Source of the DNA: Sphingopyxis sp.
GTDB taxonomy: Bacteria > Pseudomonadota > Alphaproteobacteria > Sphingomonadales > Sphingomonadaceae
Direction of reading: 5' to 3'
Assembly (NCBI GenBank): GCA_030148985.1
Contig: JASBSJ010000039.1
Location: 26,040-90,039 of the forward strand
DNA: 64,000 bases
Made by a program: the position numbers and the translations under genes. Shown piece by piece: positions 1 to 8,264 of the stretch (positions within the stretch are counted from its first letter, which is position 1; each line of letters begins with the position of its first letter). Below the pieces are notes generated by a model, which made no database searches, was not told where the DNA came from, and saw nothing but the letters and a program-made list of their open reading frames with translations.

Positions 1-785
1 CGCGCGCCGGGGACGCGGCTCGTGAACAGCGCGTCGCCGCCGCGCGTGATCGGGTCGCCGTCGGTGAAGCAACAGAGGAAGGGCTTGTCGAACGCCTCAA
101 GCGCCGCCCAGGCGCGCTTCTGGTCGGGCACCGCGATATTGTCGCCCAATGGAACGAACGACGGGAATATCCGCGCCGCAACCTTTGACGCGCGCGTCGG
201 AAAGGGCGCGTCATAGGCGGCGATTTCCGCCGACGTCAGTTGACGCTTCGCCCCGGCGTTGACGATCCGCCCGATCGGAAAGACCGGGCTGTAGCGCGAA
301 AAGGCACGCCAGATGGCAAAGGCGCGCGGCGCTGGCTGGCCTTCGGGAAGCCCGCCGTTCGACAGTGCGACTCCCGCGAAGCGTTCAGGCATTTCGGCGA
401 CGAGGCGCAGGCCGATCAGCGAACCCCAGTCCTGGCACGCGAGGATGATGTCCTGAAGATCGAGCGCCTCGATCCATTGCCGTATCCACGCGACCTCGGC
501 GGCGTAGCTGTAGGCCGAACGATCGAGCGGCTTGTCCGAGCGGCCGAAGCCGATGAGATCGGGCACGACGACGCGAAAGCCCGCGTTGGCGACGGGGCCG
601 ATCATATGGCGATACAGATAGGCCCAGGTCGGCTCGCCATGCAGCATCAGCACCGGCTGGCCATCCGCCGGTCCCTCGTCGACATAATGGACGCGCAGCC
701 CGTCCGCGATCTCGCGATAGTTCGGCGCATAGGGCCAGTCCGGCAGCCCGGCGAACCGCTCGTCCGGCGTACGATAAACGCGCAT
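1..785 (-). CDS. Haloalkane dehalogenase-like alpha/beta hydrolase (3' end off window)
   Basis: The frame opens at ATG 783-785 and reads 261 codons to the window edge without a stop. The alpha/beta-hydrolase oxyanion motif HGEPTW is at residues 49-54. The nucleophile elbow CQDWGS places Asp119 as nucleophile, followed by Trp120, the halide-contacting Trp typical of haloalkane dehalogenases (DhlA/DhmA-type, about 300 residues). These enzymes hydrolyse carbon-halogen bonds to alcohols in the cytoplasm. The catalytic acid and His should lie near the missing C-terminus, so the triad cannot be confirmed. An epoxide hydrolase or another Asp-nucleophile hydrolase is the alternative. It is divergent from the flavin reductase at 859. 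Confidence 0.8.
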   Translation of the reverse strand, partial: MRVYRTPDERFAGLPDWPYAPNYREIADGLRVHYVDEGPADGQPVLMLHGEPTWAYLYRHMIGPVANAGFRVVVPDLIGFGRSDKPLDRSAYSYAAEVAWIRQWIEALDLQDIILACQDWGSLIGLRLVAEMPERFAGVALSNGGLPEGQPAPRAFAIWRAFSRYSPVFPIGRIVNAGAKRQLTSAEIAAYDAPFPTRASKVAARIFPSFVPLGDNIAVPDQKRAWAALEAFDKPFLCCFTDGDPITRGGDALFTSRVPGA

Positions 786-858
786 AATGTCTCTCCCCCC
801 ACGGTCGATTCAGCTTAGGCCGCTTCCGTTCTGACGCAAGCCATGGCAACATCGCGCC

Positions 859-1449
859 ATGACCCGCAACATCCTCGTCCTTTATGGCAGCTACCGCCGC
901 GACCGGCAGGGCATCAAGCTGGCGAACTGGCTGGTCGATGCGATCGGCGCGCGCGGCGACCGCGCCGAACTGATCGATGCCAGGGCGGTGGGCCTGCCGA
1001 TGCTCGACCGCATGTATAAGGAATATCCTAAGGGCGAGGCGCCGCCCGCGATGACCGAGCTCGCGGACAAGATCGTCGCCGCCGACGGCTTCGTCTTCGT
1101 CACCGGCGAATATAATTGGGGTCCGCAGCCGGGGCTCAAGAATCTGACCGATCATTTCCTCGAGGAATGGTTCTGGCGGCCCGCCGCCATCGCCTGTTAT
1201 TCGGCCGGCCCCTTTGCAGGCGTTCGCGCATTGATGGGGTGGCGCGACATATTGGGCGAAATGGGGATGGCGGTGATCTCGTCGATCCTGACGGTCGGGC
1301 GAATCGGCCATGCGTTCGATGCCGACGGCAAACCCGCGGGCGAGGACGGTGCGCGGCTGGAGAAGGCGTTTCCGCGCTTTGCCGACGATCTCAATTGGTG
1401 GATCGACGCGGCGAAAGCGCAGCGCGCAAAGGTCGATCCGCCCTATTAA
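859..1449 (+). CDS. NAD(P)H-dependent FMN reductase family protein
   Basis: This is a 196-residue flavodoxin-fold protein. An N-terminal strand leads into the phosphate-binding loop GSYRRDRQG (residues 10-18). A later GEYNWGPQPGLKNLTDH segment matches the E-Y-N-x-x-x-P-x-x-L-K-N flavin-contact motif of the NADPH-dependent FMN/quinone reductase family. It likely transfers electrons from NAD(P)H through FMN to quinones, free flavin or another acceptor in the cytosol; the substrate cannot be told. Start ATG 859 follows the divergent promoter region shared with the dehalogenase. Its stop overlaps the stop of the opposing MFS gene by 4 bases, so the two genes are tail to tail. Confidence 0.85.
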   Translation: MTRNILVLYGSYRRDRQGIKLANWLVDAIGARGDRAELIDARAVGLPMLDRMYKEYPKGEAPPAMTELADKIVAADGFVFVTGEYNWGPQPGLKNLTDHFLEEWFWRPAAIACYSAGPFAGVRALMGWRDILGEMGMAVISSILTVGRIGHAFDADGKPAGEDGARLEKAFPRFADDLNWWIDAAKAQRAKVDPPY

Positions 1450-2765
1450 CCCGACTTCAGCTCGGCCTTCAGCCGCAAGCTGGCGCGCCAGAAGAAGAAG
1501 GCGGGGATCAGCCCGAGCCATGCCGCGCCATAGAGGGCGTAGCGCACGCTCTCTTGCCCATAGGCCGGCGCAAGCAAGTCGGACAGCACCCCGAATAAGA
1601 GGGGCCCGAAGCCCAGCCCGATCAGATTCTGCCCGAACAGCATGATCGACGCCGCGACGGCGCGCGCTTGCGGCCGCACAAGCCCTTGCACACAGCCATA
1701 GGCGGGACCGTAATAGGCCGAATTGAGGATCGTCGGTACGATCAGCAGCGCGACCGCGACCAGCCAATTCTCCATATAATAGCCAAGGAACAGGATCGGC
1801 GCCGCCACCGCCATGCCATAAGCGGGAACGGTCAGTATATGCTTCTTGTCGCGCTTGCCGAACACATCGGCCATCTTGCCGCCAAACCAGGTGCCGAACA
1901 CGCCGGCGAGGCCGAGCACGGCCGCCATCGACACCCCCGCCTCGGTCGTCGACAGGCCGTGGCTGCGGATGAAATAGCTGATCGTCCACAGCGCCTTGCC
2001 ATAGCCGAGGAAGGCGGTGATCGACGCGGCGATCAGGATGTAGATAAAGGCGCGCGAGGCGAAAATCTCCTTCATCGCCTCGCCGGTCGACATCCGCACC
2101 ACGGCGGCGGCGGTCGCGGCCGCCTCGGCCGTGCGGCGGTGCCGCGGCTCGCGCATCACCAGCAGCACGATCAGCGCGAGGAGCAGGCCCGGCGCGCCGA
2201 CGAGCATCAGCGCGATGCGCCAGCCGTACAAATCGTTGACGATGCCGCCAATAATCAGCCCAAGCAGCGATCCGATCGGCACCCCCATGCCGTAAAAGGC
2301 GATGGCGGACGAGCGTTTCTCTGCGGGCACGCTGTCGGTGATGAGCGAATGCGCAGCGGGCGTGCAGCCCGCCTCACCCACGCCGACCCCGATGCGCGCG
2401 AAGAGCAATTGCACGAAATTCTGCGCGAGGCCGCACACCGCGGTCATTGCCGACCACACAGCGAGCGCGGCGGCGATCAGCCGGACGCGGTTCGTCCCGT
2501 CCTTGTCGGCATAGCGCGCGATCGGAATGCCGAGCACGGCATAGAAGAACGCAAAGGCCGGACCCACAAGGAGCCCCAACTGTGTATCGGACAGGCCAAG
2601 ATCAGCCTTGATCGGCTCGGCAAGGATGTTGACGATCTGCCGGTCGAGGAAATTGAAGATATAGACGATCAGCAACAGCCACAGCATCGTCCGCGTCTGC
2701 GCGGCGGCACTGTCGGCGGGGGGCGACCCAAGCCCCGCGGCAAGCGCAGGTTTTTCGTTCATCAT
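1446..2765 (-). CDS. MFS transporter, spinster-like family
   Basis: About 439 residues with the hydrophobic pattern of a 12-helix major facilitator carrier. The first helix carries FNFLDRQIVNIL. A GxxADRxGRR-like motif A follows helix 2 (RYADKDGTNRVR), and a glycine-rich GVGVGEAGCTPAAHSLI segment resembles the spinster-type (sphingolipid/organic anion) subgroup common in sphingomonads. The open frame extends further upstream, but the tandem ATGs at 2765 and 2762, preceded by GGGAGAG, are the likely start. Substrate unknown. The 3' end overlaps the flavin reductase stop. No pathway genes adjoin it, so the context gives little about its cargo. Confidence 0.85.
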   Translation of the reverse strand: MMNEKPALAAGLGSPPADSAAAQTRTMLWLLLIVYIFNFLDRQIVNILAEPIKADLGLSDTQLGLLVGPAFAFFYAVLGIPIARYADKDGTNRVRLIAAALAVWSAMTAVCGLAQNFVQLLFARIGVGVGEAGCTPAAHSLITDSVPAEKRSSAIAFYGMGVPIGSLLGLIIGGIVNDLYGWRIALMLVGAPGLLLALIVLLVMREPRHRRTAEAAATAAAVVRMSTGEAMKEIFASRAFIYILIAASITAFLGYGKALWTISYFIRSHGLSTTEAGVSMAAVLGLAGVFGTWFGGKMADVFGKRDKKHILTVPAYGMAVAAPILFLGYYMENWLVAVALLIVPTILNSAYYGPAYGCVQGLVRPQARAVAASIMLFGQNLIGLGFGPLLFGVLSDLLAPAYGQESVRYALYGAAWLGLIPAFFFWRASLRLKAELKSG

Positions 2766-2977
2766 TCTCTCCCGACGGCGAAAGGTGCAGGGGGCGCCTG
2801 CCCCTGTCAATGCCGCTGCGACGCGATGAAAATGGCGGTTTGCAATTGCCGCTACGGCTGCCAGCCTTCGCTCCATGCAAAAATTTTGTGGCCGTGCTCA
2901 CCCGCCTCTGCCCCGTCGCGGCGCGGCCGGAAACGGCTGGGTCCGCTTTCGACCGGTAGTTGCCGTAAGGAAAAGCC

Positions 2978-3109
2978 AGCCCCTCCTCTTCAGGGGAGGG
3001 GCAACGAAGACTTGGCGGCTTGCTGCCTAGTCGTAGTGGGGTGGGGTTTATCGGCGTTGCGCGAGGCCGATAGACCCCACCCCAACCCCTCCCCTGAAGG
3101 GGAGGGGCT
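2978..3109. repeat. Palindromic intergenic element, copy A (132 bp)
   Basis: Outer arms at 2978-3001 and 3086-3109 are inverted repeats with one mismatch in 24 bases. Inside lies a core at about 3002-3040 (ACTTGGCGGCTTG, then CTAGTCGTAG), followed by a second nested inverted repeat (GTGGGGTTTATCGG against CCGATAGACCCCAC). The same order of modules recurs at 5882-6012 and, reversed, at 55920-56056. It sits downstream of the SDR gene and upstream of the MFS gene. The rest of the 2766-3150 gap shows no coding signal to me. Confidence 0.85.
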
Positions 3110-3150
3110 TAGGCGACCGCGATGTCAACTCACCACCCCAAAGCCGCCCA

Positions 3151-3870
3151 TCAAAACCGGATCATGATCCGCCGTGCCAGCGCGGGCGAGATGCTGTGGA
3201 CGAGCTGGAGCATCTTCACCATCCCGGCGTTGACCTCGCTTTTGCCGGTGCGGATACCGCGGACGATCTCGGCTGCACAGTCGTGCGCGCTCATTTTCTT
3301 GCCCGCGCGGCCCGCGGTCATGTTCGTCTCGACGACGGGGGGCAAAGCCTCGATCACGCGGACATTGCTGTCTCTCAGCAAGTGACGGATCGCCTGCGTA
3401 TAGCTGCGCAGCCCCGCCTTGGTCGCGCAATAGATCGATCCGCCCGCGCGCGGCGCGATCGCAAGGCCCGAGGTGACGTTGACGATCGCCGCCTCTCCCT
3501 GTGCGCGCAGCACGGGGAGCAGCCGCGTGCAGAGCGCGATCGGCGCGTCGAGGTTGGTGCGGATGCAGTGCGCGGCGCTGTCCAGCGTTTCGGGAGTGTC
3601 GAGATCATAGTCGCTGCTGACGCCGGCATTGTTGACGAGCAACGCGAGCGGCTTGTCCGCGACCCCGGCCACGACCGCGTCGATCCCTGCGGGGGTCGAG
3701 AGATCGCCGGCAATCGTCCCGAAACCGAGCGCCGCCATCGCCTGCAATTTTTCCACGGATCGCCCCGTGACGATGACATTGGCGCCCGCGCCCTTCAATT
3801 GCAGCGCGATTTCGCGCCCGATGCCGTCGCTGCCGCCGGTAACCAGTGCGAGTTTTCCAAGTAAGTTCAT
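3151..3870 (-). CDS. Short-chain dehydrogenase/reductase (DltE-like)
   Basis: A 239-residue Rossmann-fold oxidoreductase. The cofactor loop TGGSDGIG is near residue 12, NNAG follows strand 4, the catalytic Ser is in NVTSGLA, and the Tyr-x3-Lys pair is in YCATKAG. The phrase VRVIEALPPVVETNMT resembles the DltE/YciK-type SDR subgroup. The substrate is unknown. The frame extends 16 codons upstream, but ATG 3870 has GGGAGGGG just before it and begins MNLLGKLALVTGG at the usual place, so I chose it. It is divergent from uvrC across a 71-bp gap that must carry both promoters. Confidence 0.87.
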   Translation of the reverse strand: MNLLGKLALVTGGSDGIGREIALQLKGAGANVIVTGRSVEKLQAMAALGFGTIAGDLSTPAGIDAVVAGVADKPLALLVNNAGVSSDYDLDTPETLDSAAHCIRTNLDAPIALCTRLLPVLRAQGEAAIVNVTSGLAIAPRAGGSIYCATKAGLRSYTQAIRHLLRDSNVRVIEALPPVVETNMTAGRAGKKMSAHDCAAEIVRGIRTGKSEVNAGMVKMLQLVHSISPALARRIMIRF

Positions 3871-3941
3871 GCGACCCCTCCCATGCGCTTTTACCGCGCA
3901 CACTATGGCGGCTCGCATCGCCTTCGCCTACATGCAAAATC

Positions 3942-5876
3942 ATGGTTCGCCCCAACGCTCCCGACCGATTCAACGAAGAGAAGGCCACCTATGTCGTCCG
4001 CGGCGGCGGCGAGGAGGGCGACAAGCCCGACCTCGAACGCGGGGCCGAGGCGATCCGCAGCGTGGTGCGCAAGCTGCCGACCCGTCCGGGCGTCTACCGG
4101 ATGCTCGATGCGCGCGGCGACGTGCTCTATGTGGGCACGGCGCGCGCGCTCAGGAACCGCGTCACCAACTATACGCAGGTTGCGCGGCTGCCGCAGCGGT
4201 TGCAGCGCATGGTGTCGCAGACGCGCGCGATGGAGATCGTCACCACGAACAGCGAGGCCGAGGCCTTGCTGCTCGAGGCGCAGCTCATCAAGCGCTACCG
4301 CCCGCCGTACAACGTCCTGCTGCGCGACGACAAAAGCTTTCCCTTCATCCTGCTGCGCACCGACCATGATTTCCCGCGCGTGCAGAAGCATCGCGGCGCG
4401 CGGCGCGCCAAGGGACGCTATTATGGGCCGTTCGCGAGCGCGGGGTCGGTCGCGCGCACGCTCAACGCGCTGCAAAAGACCTTCCTCTTGCGCAGCTGCA
4501 CCGACAGCTTCTTTGCCAACCGCTCGCGCCCGTGCCTGCTCTATCAGATTCGCCGCTGTTCGGCGCCGTGCGTCGATCGCATCTCGAAGGAGGATTATGC
4601 CGGGCTGGTGAGCGACGCGCAGGACTTTCTGGAGGGCCGCTCGACCGCCGTGCAGAAACGGCTTGGTGAAGCGATGACCAAGGCGGCCGATGCGATGGAT
4701 TTCGAGCAGGCGGCGGTGCTGCGCGACCGGCTGAAGGCGCTGACCTTCATTCAGGGCAGCCAGTCGGTCCATGCCGACGGGCTGGGCGATGCCGATGTCT
4801 TTGCGCTCGCGGCGAAAGGCGGACAGCTGTGCATTGCGGGCTTCTTCATCCGCGGCGGGCAGAATTGGGGGCATCGCAGCTTTTTTCCCGCGCATGTCGC
4901 GGGCGTGCCCGAGGCGGAGGTGATGGCGAGCTTCCTCATGCAATTTTACGAAGGCGTGCCACCGCCGAAGCTAATCCTCGTCGATCGCGAACCCGAAGAG
5001 AACGCGCTGCTCGCCGAGGCGCTTGGTGAGACGGCAGGGCGTCGGGTCGAGATCAGCGTGCCGCAGCGCGGCAACCGCAGGCGCCTGCTCGATCAGGCGG
5101 TGCGCAACGCGGGCGAGGAACTCGACCGACGGCTCGCCGAGAGCAGCAGCCAGGCGAAGCTGGGGCGCGAGCTGGCCGATCTGTTCGATCTCGAAAATCC
5201 GCCGCAGCGGATCGAGATTTACGATAACAGCCATATTCAGGGGACGAATGCCCTGGGCGCGATGGTCGTCGCGGGGCCCGATGGCTGGATCAAGGGCGCG
5301 TACCGCAAATTCAACATCAAGCGCGCGGAGACGCAGCCGGGCGACGATTTCGCGATGATGCGCGAGGTGTTCCAGCGCCGTTTTGCGCGCGCGATGGAGG
5401 AAGACCCGGAGCGGACGAAGGGCGAATGGCCCGACCTTGTGCTGATCGACGGCGGCAAGGGGCAGGTCTCGGCCGCGGGCGCGGTGCTCGCCGAGCTGGG
5501 GATCGACGATCTGACTTATGTGGGCGTGGCCAAGGGGTCGGACCGCAACGCGGGGCGCGAGACTTTTTACCTGCCCGACGGGCGCGAGTTCACGCTGCCG
5601 ACGAACAATGCGGTGCTCTTCTATATCCAACGATTGCGCGACGAGGCGCACCGTTTCGCGATCGGTGCGCACCGCGCGAAGCGCGCGAAGGCGATGGGAT
5701 CGTCGCCGCTCGACGAGGTTCCCGGTATCGGCCCGGCGCGCAAAAAGGCGCTGCTGATGCACTTCGGCACCGCGCGCGCGATCAAGGGGGCGAGTCTGGA
5801 GGATTTGCAGAAGGCGCCGGGGGTGAGCGCGGCGGTGGCGCAGGCGGTGTATGATTTTTACAATCCGGGGGGATGA
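3942..5876 (+). CDS. uvrC: Excinuclease ABC subunit C
   Basis: The 644-residue nuclease subunit of nucleotide excision repair; with UvrA and UvrB it incises both sides of bulky DNA lesions. The GIY-YIG domain (PGVYRML, then VLYVGTARALRNRV) is near residues 45-75. A UVR motif (MDFEQAAVLRDRLKAL) lies near 250 and the RNase H-like endonuclease domain contains IEIYDNSHIQGTNALGAMVV. The C-terminus is a double helix-hairpin-helix (DEVPGIGPARKKALLMHFG). The open frame starts earlier, but ATG 3942 gives the normal family length. Palindromic element B follows 6 bp after the stop. Confidence 0.97.
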   Translation: MVRPNAPDRFNEEKATYVVRGGGEEGDKPDLERGAEAIRSVVRKLPTRPGVYRMLDARGDVLYVGTARALRNRVTNYTQVARLPQRLQRMVSQTRAMEIVTTNSEAEALLLEAQLIKRYRPPYNVLLRDDKSFPFILLRTDHDFPRVQKHRGARRAKGRYYGPFASAGSVARTLNALQKTFLLRSCTDSFFANRSRPCLLYQIRRCSAPCVDRISKEDYAGLVSDAQDFLEGRSTAVQKRLGEAMTKAADAMDFEQAAVLRDRLKALTFIQGSQSVHADGLGDADVFALAAKGGQLCIAGFFIRGGQNWGHRSFFPAHVAGVPEAEVMASFLMQFYEGVPPPKLILVDREPEENALLAEALGETAGRRVEISVPQRGNRRRLLDQAVRNAGEELDRRLAESSSQAKLGRELADLFDLENPPQRIEIYDNSHIQGTNALGAMVVAGPDGWIKGAYRKFNIKRAETQPGDDFAMMREVFQRRFARAMEEDPERTKGEWPDLVLIDGGKGQVSAAGAVLAELGIDDLTYVGVAKGSDRNAGRETFYLPDGREFTLPTNNAVLFYIQRLRDEAHRFAIGAHRAKRAKAMGSSPLDEVPGIGPARKKALLMHFGTARAIKGASLEDLQKAPGVSAAVAQAVYDFYNPGG

Positions 5877-5881
5877 AGATT

Positions 5882-6012
5882 AAGCCCCTCCCCTTCAGGG
5901 GAGGGCAGCGAGACTTGCGAACTTGTTCGCTAGTCGCAGCGGGTGGGGTCCATCGCCCTTGCGCAAGGCCGATGGACCCCACCCCAACCCCTCCCCTGAA
6001 GGGGAGGGGCTT
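5882..6012. repeat. Palindromic intergenic element, copy B (131 bp)
   Basis: Perfect 24-bp inverted arms at 5882-5905 and 5989-6012. The core between them (ACTTGCGAACTTG, then CTAGTCGCAGCGG) and the inner palindrome around GTGGGGTCCATCG / CGATGGACCCCAC match copy A module for module. The inner loop CTTGCGCAAGGCCGATGG is also found in the palindrome at 35928-36004. It lies between uvrC and the thioesterase gene, both on the + strand, and ends 19 bp before the thioesterase start, so it could act as an attenuator or processing site. Confidence 0.9.
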
Positions 6013-6031
6013 GAGAAGGAAAGGACGATCT

Positions 6032-6424
6032 ATGGATTTCGCCGCCACCATGCCGCTTGCGGGCACGCTCGGTGTCACAATCGACGAAGGCAGCAAGGAT
6101 CGCGTCGCGGGGAAACTTCCGGTGCGCCCCGAAATCTGCACCGCGGGCAACATCGTCCATGGCGGCGCGATCATGGCCTTCGCCGATTGTCTTGGCGCGG
6201 TCGGCGCCTTCCTGACGCTGCCTGAGGGCGCGAGCGGGACGACGACGATCGAGAGCAAGACCAATTTCCTCGGCGGCGGGCCTGTCGGTTCGGTGCTGGT
6301 GGGCGAGGCGACGCCGGTGAAGATCGGCAAGCGCCTGTCGGTGTGGCAGACGCGCATCCGTACCGAAGCGGGCGCCGATGTTGCGCTGGTGACGCAAACG
6401 CAGCTGGTGCTTTGGCCAGCCTGA
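6032..6424 (+). CDS. PaaI-type hotdog-fold thioesterase
   Basis: A 130-residue single hotdog domain. The helix motif [21 protein letters not shown] is the H-G-G-x-x-x-x-x-A-D pattern of the PaaI/YdiI acyl-CoA thioesterase family, followed by strands [13 protein letters not shown] and the dimer-edge segment. Such enzymes hydrolyse acyl- or aryl-CoA thioesters in the cytosol; the chain specificity is not readable. The open frame runs upstream through the palindromic element, but ATG 6032, with GAAGGAAAGG before it, gives the family length. Its last codons overlap the start of recO by about 13 bases. Confidence 0.85.
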   Translation: MDFAATMPLAGTLGVTIDEGSKDRVAGKLPVRPEICTAGNIVHGGAIMAFADCLGAVGAFLTLPEGASGTTTIESKTNFLGGGPVGSVLVGEATPVKIGKRLSVWQTRIRTEAGADVALVTQTQLVLWPA

Positions 6425-7164
6425 GCGCCGATGCCATCGTCTGCGCGGTGCGCGCGCATGGCGAGCATGGCGCGATCCTGCGCGCGCTGACGCACGAGGC
6501 GGGGCTGGTGGCAGGCTATGTCCGCGGCGGGCGGTCGCGGCGGCTGCGGCCCATATTGGTGCCGGGCAATCGCGTCGCGCTGGAGCTGCGTTCGCGCACC
6601 GAAGAGCAGCTTGGCGGCGCGACGGTCGAGCTGCTGGAAAGCCGCGCGCCCTTGCTCGCCGAACCGCTGGCGGCGGCGGCAATCGACTGGGTGACCAGCC
6701 TGACCGCGGCGACCCTGCCCGAAGCGCAGCCCTATCCGGCGCTTTATGCGGTGCTGTCGGCGGTGCTGGAAGCCATCGGCGTCGCGCCCTCGGCGCGGCA
6801 ATGGGCGCTCGCGCTTGGTCGTTACGAGCTGTTGCTGCTCGCCGAACTGGGGTTCGGGCTGGACCTGGGCGAATGCGTGGCGACGGGCACGCGCGACGAT
6901 CTGGCGTTCGTCAGCCCCAAGAGCGGCGGCGCGGTCAGCGCGGCCGCCGCGGCGGGATATGAAAGCCGCTTGCTTCGCCTGCCGCCTTTCATGCTGGGGG
7001 ACGGGGCCGACATGGCTGCCGCCGATCCTTCGATGGCCGATATACTCGATTTTCTGGCGATCACCGGGCATTTCATCGACCGCGACCTGCTCGACGGGCG
7101 CAACCGCGACTTGGCGGGCGTAAGGCAAAGATTGATCGACCGGCTGGGCAGGGCGGTTGCGTGA
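6412..7164 (+). CDS. recO: DNA repair protein RecO
   Basis: About 250 residues. RecO binds and anneals single-stranded DNA and helps load RecA through the RecFOR pathway. The N-terminal OB-fold is visible in [35 protein letters not shown], followed by a helical domain with [20 protein letters not shown], a RecO signature. No ATG is well placed. TTG 6412, overlapping the end of the thioesterase gene, gives the normal length, and CTG 6421 is an alternative. The alphaproteobacterial form often lacks the classic zinc cysteines, and here only one Cys follows GLDLGE. Confidence 0.9.
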   Translation: MASLSADAIVCAVRAHGEHGAILRALTHEAGLVAGYVRGGRSRRLRPILVPGNRVALELRSRTEEQLGGATVELLESRAPLLAEPLAAAAIDWVTSLTAATLPEAQPYPALYAVLSAVLEAIGVAPSARQWALALGRYELLLLAELGFGLDLGECVATGTRDDLAFVSPKSGGAVSAAAAAGYESRLLRLPPFMLGDGADMAAADPSMADILDFLAITGHFIDRDLLDGRNRDLAGVRQRLIDRLGRAVA

Positions 7165-7212
7165 ACCGATGCCGCTGTCTAAGCGGCGGGCGAGACACGA
7201 AAGGGTGACGCG

Positions 7213-8259
7213 TTGAAAATCCTGCTGCTGGCTGGCGATGGTATCGGTCCGGAAATCATGGCGGAGGCCGAGAAGCTGCTCGCCGCGCTCGCGCTGCCGG
7301 TGACGCTCGACCGCGCGCTGGTCGGCGGCGCGGCCTATGCGGCGACCGGCCATCCGCTGCCCGCGGAAACGCTGGCCAAAGCGAAGGCGGCCGATGCGAT
7401 CCTGTTCGGCGCGGTTGGCGATCCGCAGTTCGATACGGTCGAGCGCCATTTGCGGCCCGAACAGGCGATCCTGGGCCTTCGCGCCGAGCTGGGCCTGTTC
7501 GCGAACCTGCGCCCTGCAAAGCTGTTCGCCGGACTGGAGGACAGTTCGGCGCTGCGCCCCGAAGTCGCGTCGGCAATCGACCTGCTGATCGTCCGCGAAC
7601 TCAACGGCGACGTCTATTTCGGCGAAAAGGGCACGCGCACGACGGATAGCGGCGAGCGGCAGGGCTATGACATCATGTCGTACAGCGAAAGCGAAGTGCG
7701 GCGCATTGCCCATGTCGCGTTCAAGGCGGCGCAAGGGCGTAACGGACGGCTTTGCTCGGTCGACAAGGCGAATGTGCTCGAAACCTCGCAGTTGTGGCGC
7801 GACGTGGTGATCGAGGTGGCCGCCAACTATCCCGACGTGGCGCTGACCCATATGTATGTCGACAATGCCGCGATGCAGCTGGTGCGCAATCCGGGGCAGT
7901 TCGATGTCGTCGTCACCGGCAATTTGTTCGGCGACATTCTTTCGGATCAGGCATCGATGTGCGTCGGCTCGATCGGGCTGCTCGCGTCGGCGTCGCTGGG
8001 CGAAGGCACGCGGGGGTTGTATGAGCCGATCCACGGCAGCGCGCCCGACATCGCGGGGAAGGGCATCGCTAATCCGCTGGCGATGATCTTGTCGCTCGCG
8101 ATGCTGCTCCGCCATTCGGGGGGCGACGAGGCGAATGCGGCGCGGATCGAGGCGGCGGTGGCGCGCGTGCTCGCCGACGGCTGCCGCGGCGCCGACCTGG
8201 GCGGGACGATGGGCACGGCGGCATTGGGCGATGCGGTTGTGTCGGCTTTGAACGGATAG
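7213..8259 (+). CDS. leuB: 3-isopropylmalate dehydrogenase
   Basis: The 348-residue enzyme of leucine synthesis that oxidatively decarboxylates 3-isopropylmalate with NAD+. It opens with [20 protein letters not shown]. The substrate Arg region [21 protein letters not shown], the [14 protein letters not shown] segment and the metal/NAD region [20 protein letters not shown] are all present. The C-terminal [20 protein letters not shown] is the LeuB adenine-binding signature. The start is TTG 7213. leuC and leuD are not in the window. metZ starts 5 bp after the stop, so the two amino-acid genes are probably co-transcribed. Confidence 0.95.
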   Translation: MKILLLAGDGIGPEIMAEAEKLLAALALPVTLDRALVGGAAYAATGHPLPAETLAKAKAADAILFGAVGDPQFDTVERHLRPEQAILGLRAELGLFANLRPAKLFAGLEDSSALRPEVASAIDLLIVRELNGDVYFGEKGTRTTDSGERQGYDIMSYSESEVRRIAHVAFKAAQGRNGRLCSVDKANVLETSQLWRDVVIEVAANYPDVALTHMYVDNAAMQLVRNPGQFDVVVTGNLFGDILSDQASMCVGSIGLLASASLGEGTRGLYEPIHGSAPDIAGKGIANPLAMILSLAMLLRHSGGDEANAARIEAAVARVLADGCRGADLGGTMGTAALGDAVVSALNG

Positions 8260-8264
8260 GGCAG

